From the NCBI GenBank assembly GCA_049314555.1, contig JBMOEW010000037.1, forward strand, positions 1-28,553: DNA of 28,553 bases, read 5' to 3'. This stretch comes from REEB509 sp049314555 (GTDB lineage: Bacteria; Pseudomonadota; Alphaproteobacteria; Caulobacterales; Aquidulcibacteraceae). The first letter of the stretch is position 1. Every line of letters begins with the position of its first letter. A program made the translations under genes and the position numbers. Of the stretch, positions 1 through 6,427 are shown piece after piece. Below the pieces are notes generated by a model that was not told the origin of the DNA, ran no database searches, and was given only the letters and a program-made list of their open reading frames with translations.

Positions 1-14
1 CGGAGGGAGCGGGC

Positions 15-863
15 ATGAATTGGCTGCAAAGACTGTTCCAGGCGATTTTTGGTCGGCGTCCTGCCGAGCCACACGCGCCGGCACCGGACCAGACGCCGCC
101 AGGTCCGCGGCCTGTGCCTCCACCGCCGCCGCCGGTGGCACAGCCCACACCTGCGCCTGTGCCGCCCCCGCCGCAGCCTGCGCCTGCGCCTTCGCCACCG
201 GTGGTCGTGCCGCCGCAAGCACGACCGGATGATTATTTGGTGGGCCTTGGGCGGGGTAATCGGGCACCGGTGAGTGTTGCCGATTATCGCGCGCTTGCTG
301 ATCGGCTTGGGGCGGAGGTCGAGGCGGTGATGGCAGTGGCCGAGGTAGAAAGCGGGCCATATGGCGCGTTTGGCTGGGAGCAGCGGCCTGTGGTGTTGTT
401 TGAGGCGCACAAGTTCGCGGAGCACACCGGGCAGCGCTATAACGAAAGCCACCCGCAGCTGTCTTCGCGGCGGTGGAACCGCGCCCTCTATCCGCGGGGC
501 CCGCGCAGCGAGATGCAGCGGCTGATTTATGAGCAGTTGGCGCAGGCCTATGCGCTTGATGGAGAAGCCGCGCTGAAAGCCACGAGCTGGGGTCGATTTC
601 AGATTTTAGGTGAGCATTACCAGTGGCAAGGCTTTGCCACCGCTCACGCCTTCGTTGCCGATTTGGCGGCCGGGGAAGTGCAGCAATTGGCGGCCTTTGA
701 GCGGTTTGTGGTGCGCAACGGCCTAATGGGGGCCTTGCGCAGCAAGAACTGGCGCGTGTTTGCGCGGGGCTATAACGGCCCTCGCTACGAAGAGAACAAT
801 TATCACGTCAAAATGGCCGAGGCCTACGATCGGCTGAAACGCAATGGCGTGGCGGGCGTTTGA
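15..863 (+). CDS. N-acetylmuramidase domain protein (DUF3380 type) with proline-rich linker
   Basis: The protein has 282 residues. Residues 1-15 (MNWLQRLFQAIFGRR) could form an amphipathic helix; there is no classical signal peptide. Residues 16-70 are almost wholly Pro/Ala, and the catalytic module runs from about 75 to 275. The segment AVAEVESGPYGAFGWE (107-122), the VLFEAHKF stretch and SWGRFQILGEHY (191-202) are the hallmarks of the DUF3380/N-acetylmuramidase family found in phage endolysins and in Gram-negative chromosomes. Such enzymes cleave the glycan strand of peptidoglycan; Glu112 is the likely catalytic acid (inferred). The start is the ATG at 15, with GGAGGG about 8 bases upstream. 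It is convergent with lipB, one base between the stops. How it reaches the periplasm is unclear. No phage structural genes are next to it, so a chromosomal housekeeping or domesticated role is more likely. Confidence 0.85.
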   Translation: MNWLQRLFQAIFGRRPAEPHAPAPDQTPPGPRPVPPPPPPVAQPTPAPVPPPPQPAPAPSPPVVVPPQARPDDYLVGLGRGNRAPVSVADYRALADRLGAEVEAVMAVAEVESGPYGAFGWEQRPVVLFEAHKFAEHTGQRYNESHPQLSSRRWNRALYPRGPRSEMQRLIYEQLAQAYALDGEAALKATSWGRFQILGEHYQWQGFATAHAFVADLAAGEVQQLAAFERFVVRNGLMGALRSKNWRVFARGYNGPRYEENNYHVKMAEAYDRLKRNGVAGV

Positions 864-864
864 G

Positions 865-1674
865 CTAGGCTGGGTCTTTATCGGCGGCGCGGCGCAGGCG
901 TTCGCGCAGATAGGCTTGGGTTGCCTCTGGCTGCGCGGTCATAAGCTCATCAAAATAGAACGCATCTTCACTGTCGCGGGGTGCCGGCGCTGGGGGTAGT
1001 TCGTTTTTGGTTGGGCCAAAGCGTGTTTCGAAGGCGCTGCGTAACGCCTGATCCACCATCGCCATGTCTGTTGTTTTGCCGAGGGCCTCGAGGCTTGTGA
1101 CGCCAAGGTTCGGCGCGGCGATGCCGCACGGGGTGATCCCTGAAAAATGGGAGAGATCCGGCGCAACATTGAGCGCTATGCCATGGAAGCTGACCCAGCG
1201 CTTCAGCCGGACGCCAATGGCTGCAATCTTTTCTTCCCGCCCGCCCGGCCGCACGACCCATACCCCGACGCGGCCTTTTGCGGTGAAGGCTTCGACGTCC
1301 AACAGCGCCAATGCCTCGATCAACCAGGTTTCGAGACCTTCCACAAAGGCATGGACATCGCGCCCGCGGCTGGTGAGGTCGAGCATCACATAAGCCACCC
1401 GTTGGCCCGGCCCATGGTAGGTAAACTGGCCGCCGCGTTCGGTGCGAAACACCGGGAAGCGATCTGGCGCTAACAGATCTGCCTCTTTCGCGCTTACCCC
1501 TGCTGTATAGAGAGGCGGGTGTTCCAGGCACCAAACCAGTTCGCCGGCGCGCCGGTCTGCGATGGAGGCTGCGCGGGCCTGCATCAGGGTCAATGTTTGC
1601 GCATAGGCCGCAAGGCCTTGGCTTTTTGCCCAGCCGACCGTGGTAACATTCCTATGTTTAGGCGAGGCGTTCAC
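865..1674 (-). CDS. lipB: Lipoyl(octanoyl) transferase LipB
   Basis: LipB transfers octanoate from acyl carrier protein to the lipoyl domains of 2-oxoacid dehydrogenases and GcvH in the cytoplasm, the first step of lipoate synthesis. The family signature RGGQFTYHGPGQ is at residues 80-91, the active-site Cys183 is in GITPCGI, and the catalytic Lys149 is in EEKIAAIGVRL. The length of 269 residues is somewhat above the usual 210-240, owing to a C-terminal tail after residue 225. The start is GTG at 1674, with AAAGGG about 10 bases upstream; the next Met (residue 31) would cut into the conserved fold. lipA is not in this window. It is transcribed divergently from the FliN-like gene and convergently with the muramidase gene. 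Confidence 0.96.
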   Translation of the reverse strand: MNASPKHRNVTTVGWAKSQGLAAYAQTLTLMQARAASIADRRAGELVWCLEHPPLYTAGVSAKEADLLAPDRFPVFRTERGGQFTYHGPGQRVAYVMLDLTSRGRDVHAFVEGLETWLIEALALLDVEAFTAKGRVGVWVVRPGGREEKIAAIGVRLKRWVSFHGIALNVAPDLSHFSGITPCGIAAPNLGVTSLEALGKTTDMAMVDQALRSAFETRFGPTKNELPPAPAPRDSEDAFYFDELMTAQPEATQAYLRERLRRAADKDPA

Positions 1675-1736
1675 CGGTGATCAACCCTTTCAAGGCCCTT
1701 TAGGCGGATAATGAGTCCCTGAAAGGCCATGTGGGC

Positions 1737-1991
1737 ATGGAAAGAACGCAAGTCCATTCGGTCAAGGTGGAGATTTCAGTGCTGCTTGGCCGCTCCAGCC
1801 TGCCAATGCACCAGCTTTTGCGCATGGGTCGGGGCGCGGTTATTCCGTTGGACACCCGCGAGGGCGATGAGCTTTGGATTCTCGCCAACAACCATCCGAT
1901 CGCGCGGGGCGAAGTGACCATCCGCGGCGATCGCCTGTGCATCACGATTACACGGACGGCGGATGTGAACGAGTTCTTTGCTGCAGCGTAA
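1737..1991 (+). CDS. FliN-like SpoA-domain protein, orphan flagellar switch/type III C-ring type
   Basis: This small protein of 84 residues is almost entirely one SpoA (surface presentation of antigens) domain. The pattern VEISVLLGRSSLPMHQLL (11-28), GRGAVIPLD (31-39), REGDELWILANN (41-52) and PIARGEV (54-60) matches the C-terminal domain of FliN/FliM, which builds the flagellar C-ring. I prefer the ATG at 1737 because AAAGG sits 10 bases upstream; a GTG at 1731 would add two residues but is too close to that site. No flagellar genes surround it, which is unusual, since fliN normally sits with fliF/G/H or fliL/M. It could be the only FliN of the cell, a second copy, or a switch-related regulator. 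The fold is clear but the role is not. Confidence 0.85.
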   Translation: MERTQVHSVKVEISVLLGRSSLPMHQLLRMGRGAVIPLDTREGDELWILANNHPIARGEVTIRGDRLCITITRTADVNEFFAAA

Positions 1992-2035
1992 TGTGGCCAG
2001 CCGTGCTGGGCGGTAGCGCTCGCGTTTTGGGCGTG

Positions 2036-2050
2036 TTAACCGTGCTGTAA
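2036..2050 (+). promoter_or_regulatory. Possible CtrA half-consensus site (TTAA-N7-GTAA)
   Basis: TTAA at 2036-2039 and GTAA at 2047-2050 are separated by 7 bases, one mismatch from the TTAA-N7-TTAA box bound by the cell-cycle regulator CtrA in Alphaproteobacteria. It lies about 20 bases before the TTG start of the following gene. One imperfect match by eye is weak evidence. Confidence 0.25.
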
Positions 2051-2069
2051 CGAGCAAGGGTGTCACGCG

Positions 2070-3608
2070 TTGGCAAAGCGGAAGACCGGAAAAAACCGCA
2101 ATTTTGGCCGCGTGGCGATGATGGTGGTTGGTGCGGGCGTGATGTTCGCCGGTGCGCTCCAAGTTGCGCTGATGTTGAGCGCAGCCGAACAAGCGCACGG
2201 CCAAGGGCCGCGCTTTGAACGGGCCCCGCTGGCGGCAGCGCTTGAAGCGGCAACCATCGGTGAAGCGGCTGCGGCCACCAGTTCGACGCCCGTTGTTTAC
2301 CCCACCAAAGCGCGCAATTTGCAGTCTGGATGGGGCTGCGCTGCCTTCGACACGGATGTGGAGACGCCAGGCAGGCTTGCCGGGACGCAGGCGGCGCAGG
2401 TTGAGGTGTCGGCCCGCGCCCCGGCACGGGGGCTTGTGGGGTATCGGTTGGTGAGCGGGGAAGCCACTGACACACTGATCCCAGATCTCGACTATTTCCA
2501 ATCCTGCCTCGAGACAGGGCAGCCGGCGCAGGCGGTGGAGGTGCCGGTGCGGCGGTCTACTGCTGGGTATCCCGGCAGTCGCTGGACGATGGACGCGGTG
2601 GACTTGAACGTTGCCCTGGCGTCCCAGTCCGAGGCAGCGGAAAAGCCTGAACGGGTGGTTCTAGAGATCGTTCGTTCGCGTCCAGACAGGTCTCCTTATG
2701 TGGAGGTGCTGAGCGTGCAGGAGCCGTTCGGCGGGCTGTGGCTGCTGGATCACGGAACCGGGGTCAGTTCTGCCATGTCTTTGGTGGGGCAGGTTTATGA
2801 AGCGGCCTGTGAGGCGCGCCAGAGCGGGAATGAGCGGGCGCAGTTTGTGCGGCTTGCATTCCAACCGGACGCGGCCGCCCCGGCGCGCGATGCGCCTGCC
2901 ACCGATGGCCCGCGGCGGCGCTGGTTTGACCTGTCCAGCGATATCGTCGCTGTGCCGCAAGCGGGTCCGGCGATCGCTTGGCGCACCTGTTCGGAAACGG
3001 CATGCACCGCGGATGCGGCTTATCAAGAGCGCCGCCGGATTGCCGCCCTGTCTGACTATTGCGACCTTGATGCGGGCGGGATCTGGCGGATGCGGGCGGA
3101 CGGTCAGCTGCGCGTGGCTGAGGCAAGTGATGGTCGGGTGCTGTTGTCCACATTCACCGCGCTGATTCCGCTGGAGCCGCCTGGACCATTGACCGCGGCA
3201 CCGGCCTATCGGCCGCCCAGACCAGGAACCGTTGGTCTGCAAGCGCGGTCTGAGGCCCCTTACGCGATTGGGGCTGCGGTGGAGCCTGGCGCGCAAGCAG
3301 GGACGTGGCAGGTTCGGCTGCGCCTTGCGCCGCCTGAAACCTCCACGCATTTGGTTCGAATCGTTGCGCAAAATGCCAACGGGGTGGAGATCGGGGCAAG
3401 CCGTTGGATCCATTTGCTAGCCTTTGTGCCGCGGGCGAGCGCGCCGGAACCAGTGACTGCAGACGCCAGTTCTGGGCCGGCCGCGGCCTCTTCTGGAGCG
3501 GCTTTACCGTTGCTGCAGCCGGCTGCGGTGCCAGCTCGTGGCGGCCCCAACCGCGACACACTGGCGGATGCGTCAAGCAATGGCGCCGGGACGCTTCCCA
3601 ACCCGTAA
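2070..3608 (+). CDS. Uncharacterised membrane-anchored protein, 512 residues
   Basis: I do not recognise this family. The N-terminus is basic (MAKRKTGKNRNFGR) and is followed by one hydrophobic segment at about 15-37, so the bulk is probably periplasmic and held by a signal anchor. The rest is soluble, Ala/Pro/Arg-rich and mostly beta-type in look. Cysteines occur at Cys90 and in SCLETGQ, ACEARQ, TCSETACTA and DYCDLDAGGIW, so disulphides are possible. The C-terminal 60 residues are low-complexity Ala/Pro/Ser. The start is TTG at 2070 with AAGGG 9 bases upstream; the first in-frame ATG (2118) would remove the basic N-terminus and begin inside the hydrophobic segment. It ends 32 bases before tRNA-Leu. 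A continuous 1.5-kb frame with an anchor and a ribosome site argues for a real gene. No function is proposed. Confidence 0.75.
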   Translation: MAKRKTGKNRNFGRVAMMVVGAGVMFAGALQVALMLSAAEQAHGQGPRFERAPLAAALEAATIGEAAAATSSTPVVYPTKARNLQSGWGCAAFDTDVETPGRLAGTQAAQVEVSARAPARGLVGYRLVSGEATDTLIPDLDYFQSCLETGQPAQAVEVPVRRSTAGYPGSRWTMDAVDLNVALASQSEAAEKPERVVLEIVRSRPDRSPYVEVLSVQEPFGGLWLLDHGTGVSSAMSLVGQVYEAACEARQSGNERAQFVRLAFQPDAAAPARDAPATDGPRRRWFDLSSDIVAVPQAGPAIAWRTCSETACTADAAYQERRRIAALSDYCDLDAGGIWRMRADGQLRVAEASDGRVLLSTFTALIPLEPPGPLTAAPAYRPPRPGTVGLQARSEAPYAIGAAVEPGAQAGTWQVRLRLAPPETSTHLVRIVAQNANGVEIGASRWIHLLAFVPRASAPEPVTADASSGPAAASSGAALPLLQPAAVPARGGPNRDTLADASSNGAGTLPNP

Positions 3609-3640
3609 CGAACCTGCTATTCGCGGCCCCCTCACGCGAT

Positions 3641-3725
3641 GCGGTCGTGGCGGAATTGGTAGACGCACTACCTTGAGGTGGTAGCGCCGCGAGGCGTGGA
3701 GGTTCGAGTCCTCTCGACCGCACCA
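3641..3725 (+). tRNA. tRNA-Leu (anticodon GAG)
   Basis: The gene is 85 bases including an encoded CCA. The acceptor stem pairs GCGGTCG (3641-3647) with CGACCGC (3715-3721), followed by discriminator A and CCA. The anticodon stem CTACC/GGTAG encloses the loop TTGAGGT, with GAG at 3675-3677, reading CTC and CTT codons. A long class II variable arm (CGCC-GCGA-GGCG, 3685-3696) is typical of leucine tRNAs, and the T arm carries TTCGAGT. A short GC hairpin (TCCGC/GCGGA, 3741-3757) follows without a T run. No integrase or duplicated tRNA end is seen, so it is not being used as an attachment site here. Confidence 0.98.
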
Positions 3726-3799
3726 TCGGTGAGATAAAGATCCGCGGGCCCGGCGGACGCTTGCGGCCTTTGTGCTTGCTGGCAGCCCGGGGGCCTTCG

Positions 3800-5182
3800 A
3801 TGGCTGAAACTGGACGCTCCAACATCGGGGAGGCGCAGACGCGCGATCCCCTGTTCATCGCTCGCCTGATCGGCGCGGCGGGTGATCGCGATGGTCCGTT
3901 GCTGCGGCGGCTGTTGCTGCCGCTCGCAGCGGCCGATATCGCCGAGGCGCTCGAACAGCTGCCGGGGGAAAGCCTGCGAAGTGTCGCGCGGCTGATTGGG
4001 CAGGACTTGCCCTCTGACCTTCTGGCCTTCCTGTCCTGGGACCGCCGCGAAGAGGTGCTGACGTACCTGCCGTCTGCTTTTGTGGCCAAAGCGCTCGGTG
4101 AAATGGACACCGACGACGCCGCCGCGGTCGCTGCAGATATCCCCGAAGCGCAGCTTGATGCGGTGCTGGCGGCTGCGGACGCCGACACGCGCATTGCCGT
4201 GCAAGAGGCGCTTTCGTTCGACGAAGAGACTGTCGGGCGGCTGATGCAGCGGGAATTCGTTGCAGCACCCGACTTTTGGACCGTCGGTCAGGCCATCGAC
4301 AAGATCCGCGCGGAAAGCGACGAGCTGCCGGACGTGTTTTTCGAGATTTACGTTGTGGATGTGCGGATGCGGCCGGTGGGTGCGGTGCCCGTTTCGCGCT
4401 TTCTGAGAGCCGCCAGGGACCGGCCCTTGGCCTCCATCATGACCGCGCCGCAGGTGCTGGTGCGGCCGGAAATGGACCAGGAGGAGGTGGCGGTTCTGTT
4501 CCAAAAGTATCACCTGGCTTCGGCACCAGTGGTGGACGACGCCGGGCGGTTGACCGGCATGGTGACTGTCGATGACATCGTGGATGTGATCCAGGAAGAA
4601 GGGCAAGAAGACTTGCTCAAGCTATCGGGGGTGAGTGAGGCAAGCCCTACGACAGCCACCGTTTCGCGTTCGGTGGCGACGCGGGCTCCCTGGATTGCGG
4701 TGAACCTTGGCACTGCCTTGATCAGCTCTTCAGTGATTTCTGCCTTTGCGCATTCGATTGAAGAGCTGGTGGCGCTGGCTGTTTTGATGCCGGTGGTTGC
4801 TTCGCTTGGGGGAAATGCGGGGACGCAGGCGTTGGCGGTGGCCGTTCGGGCTTTGGCCTCGCGGGAGTTAACCGGAGCCAATGCGGCACGGATGGTGGTG
4901 CGCGAGGGATTAACCGGCCTTGCCAACGGGGCCATCTTTGCTTCTGGCCTGGCGGTGATTGCGCTGATTTGGTTCCACAGCGGGGGGCTGGCTACGGCCG
5001 TGGGGCTAGCGGTTTTGATTAACTTCATGTGTGCGGGCCTTGCGGGCATCCTGGTGCCGTTGGCCTTGAGCCGGTTTGGGGCAGACCCTGCGGTTTCATC
5101 TTCGGTGTTTGTTACCTTCATCACTGACCTTGTGGGCTTCTTGTCCTTCCTGGGTTTGGCAACCCTTATTCTCCTCACCTGA
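3800..5182 (+). CDS. mgtE: Magnesium transporter MgtE
   Basis: This is an inner-membrane Mg2+ channel gated by intracellular magnesium. Domain order is an N-terminal alpha-helical superhelix (about 30-140), two CBS domains (about 143-205 and 210-268) and a five-helix membrane domain (298-460). The MgtE signature PVVASLGGNAGTQ is at 331-343. Asp443 in ITDLVGF matches the ion-selecting Asp432 of the Thermus enzyme. I chose the ATG at 3800 (460 residues), a normal MgtE length; the frame is open upstream to a TTG at 3761, but those 13 extra residues lack family character. The ribosome site is weak (GGGGG about 6-10 bases upstream). It lies 74 bases after the tRNA-Leu gene, too short for a known Mg2+ riboswitch and with no such structure seen, so control is probably at the protein level through the N and CBS domains. 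Confidence 0.95.
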   Translation: MAETGRSNIGEAQTRDPLFIARLIGAAGDRDGPLLRRLLLPLAAADIAEALEQLPGESLRSVARLIGQDLPSDLLAFLSWDRREEVLTYLPSAFVAKALGEMDTDDAAAVAADIPEAQLDAVLAAADADTRIAVQEALSFDEETVGRLMQREFVAAPDFWTVGQAIDKIRAESDELPDVFFEIYVVDVRMRPVGAVPVSRFLRAARDRPLASIMTAPQVLVRPEMDQEEVAVLFQKYHLASAPVVDDAGRLTGMVTVDDIVDVIQEEGQEDLLKLSGVSEASPTTATVSRSVATRAPWIAVNLGTALISSSVISAFAHSIEELVALAVLMPVVASLGGNAGTQALAVAVRALASRELTGANAARMVVREGLTGLANGAIFASGLAVIALIWFHSGGLATAVGLAVLINFMCAGLAGILVPLALSRFGADPAVSSSVFVTFITDLVGFLSFLGLATLILLT

Positions 5183-5210
5183 GCGTCAATTCGCGTCGCT
5201 GGGGCGCGGC

Positions 5211-5225
5211 CGGCATCGAACTTGC
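5211..5225 (+). promoter_or_regulatory. Candidate sigma-54 promoter of spmX (proximal to mgtE)
   Basis: CGGCATCGAACTTGC contains GG (5212-5213), exactly 10 bases, then GC (5224-5225). It keeps the GGCA and TTGC cores of the sigma-54 consensus TGGCACG-N4-TTGC. Transcription would start near 5237, giving a leader of about 100 bases. In Caulobacter, spmX is activated by TacA with sigma-54, so the position is meaningful. It was found by eye only. Confidence 0.5.
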
Positions 5226-5240
5226 CTTTGACGTGTCAAC

Positions 5241-5255
5241 TGGTTGTTTTGTTGC
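5241..5255 (+). promoter_or_regulatory. Second candidate sigma-54 element upstream of spmX
   Basis: TGGTTGTTTTGTTGC has TGG, the correct 10-base gap and TTGC, but lacks the CACG part of the -24 block. It lies exactly 30 bases downstream of the first element. An inverted repeat TTGAC-GT-GTCAA (5228-5239) sits between the two. Confidence 0.35.
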
Positions 5256-5338
5256 CCCATCCAGGCACATCGTGACGCGATGGTTCGCCTGGGGCGCTCA
5301 AGAACCGGTCAGACATTCTGGGTCGATGAGGTTTGGCG

Positions 5339-6397
5339 ATGACGCGGTTAACTGTTTCTGAGCGCGGAGTGGCGCTGATTAAACGCTTCGAGGGCTTCCG
5401 CGCTGAGGGCCTCGAGTTGCCGGACGGCCAAAGGTTGATTGGCTACGGCGGGACCAAAATGAGCGCGCCCGAGCCGGTGACGGCTGAGCAAGCGCACAGC
5501 GAGTTGCTGCTTGATCTCGTGCCATATGAAGATGCGGTCCATGAACATATCAGCCAGCCCCTGACCCAGGCGCAATTCGATGCGTTGGTGTCGTTTGCGT
5601 TTTCGGTCGGTCTGGCCGCGTTTGGACGCAGCGATGTGGTGCGGCGGGTGAACGGGGGCGACTTCGCGGCGGCTGGGGCTGCTTTGGAAGCTTGGCGCAA
5701 GAGCGGCGTTTTGGGCGAGACTGTGGTGCTTGATGCATTGGTGCGTCGACGCGTGGCAGAGCGCGCGATGCTCTTGGAAGACGATGATCCGCGGCCGATC
5801 CCATCGGTGTTTGTGCGGCCGCAAATCGATCATGCCGCGGCGATTTTGGGCGCTCCGCTCACGATGGGCGTTATGCCTGAACTGGAAACAGCAATTGCTG
5901 CGGCCAATGGGGCTGCCTTAAGCGCTGTGTCCGACGATGCGGATATGGCCCCGGCTATGGATCCGGTTGCAGCGCGGATCGCTGCGATCTTGTCAGGCGA
6001 GCCGGCCACCGCGAGTGCCTTGATGGTTGCTGCAAAACCCGCCGAGCCGGAGCCTTCGGTGATTACGACCATGAACGATGCCGATCCCGCGGATGCGTCA
6101 GAGTTGCCAGCAGCCACGTTGATCCCGATCTTTGCGGCTCCAAAGGCCAATGCGCCGCATTCGGCGACACGGTCTTACAACGCGGACTGGATTGCGCTGG
6201 GCGCGCTTTTTGTGTTCGGGATGGGCCTCTTGCTGCTTGCGGGGTTGTCGGTCAGCCAGGCGGCGAGCAGCCCGGATGGCTGGCTGGCGGGGGCCGTTCT
6301 TGGGGCCCCAGGCCTGCTCGCGATCAGCATGGGGCTTTATCAGGTGATGAAGGGATTGCCGCCGCGCGAGATCGAGGCAAAGACGACGACGACTTGA
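5339..6397 (+). CDS. spmX: SpmX-like polarity protein: degenerate GH24 muramidase domain with two C-terminal membrane helices
   Basis: The protein has 352 residues. Residues 1-148 are a GH24 lysozyme domain: IKRFEGFR with Glu18, IGYGGT (34-39), PLTQAQFDALVSFAFSVG (74-91) and ALVRRRVAERAMLL. A gap-free alignment with T4 lysozyme keeps Glu11 (Glu18 here), Gly23 and Ile27-Gly28, but replaces catalytic Asp20 by Leu27 and Thr26 by Leu33. Residues 150-283 are an Ala/Pro/acidic intermediate region. Two hydrophobic segments at about 284-303 and 315-337 end the protein, with a basic tail after them. This is the layout of Caulobacter SpmX, a co-opted phage lysozyme that localises and activates the histidine kinase DivJ at the stalked pole. 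There is no signal peptide, and charge bias places both ends in the cytoplasm. The ATG at 5339 is favoured (GAGG 7 bases upstream) over a TTG at 5333. Upstream sigma-54-like elements agree with TacA control. Confidence 0.82.
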   Translation: MTRLTVSERGVALIKRFEGFRAEGLELPDGQRLIGYGGTKMSAPEPVTAEQAHSELLLDLVPYEDAVHEHISQPLTQAQFDALVSFAFSVGLAAFGRSDVVRRVNGGDFAAAGAALEAWRKSGVLGETVVLDALVRRRVAERAMLLEDDDPRPIPSVFVRPQIDHAAAILGAPLTMGVMPELETAIAAANGAALSAVSDDADMAPAMDPVAARIAAILSGEPATASALMVAAKPAEPEPSVITTMNDADPADASELPAATLIPIFAAPKANAPHSATRSYNADWIALGALFVFGMGLLLLAGLSVSQAASSPDGWLAGAVLGAPGLLAISMGLYQVMKGLPPREIEAKTTTT

Positions 6398-6427
6398 GGC
6401 GAAGGGGAACTCCTCCTACACAGGGGC

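Noticed and set aside
3641..3725. tRNA-Leu as an integration site for a mobile element
   Set aside because: There is no integrase nearby and no duplicated tRNA 3' end; mgtE follows directly.
3726..3799. A magnesium riboswitch before mgtE
   Set aside because: Only 74 bases are available after the tRNA, and no M-box or mgtA-like structure is visible, just a short GC hairpin.
3154..4194. A 346-codon minus-strand frame running through tRNA-Leu and the start of mgtE
   Set aside because: It crosses a tRNA gene and two well-supported genes, and its Ser/Ala/Arg-rich composition is that of an antisense frame.
1..6400. A prophage remnant, suggested by two lysozyme-type genes
   Set aside because: There are no phage structural, holin or integrase genes, and housekeeping genes lie between them; one of the two fits SpmX.
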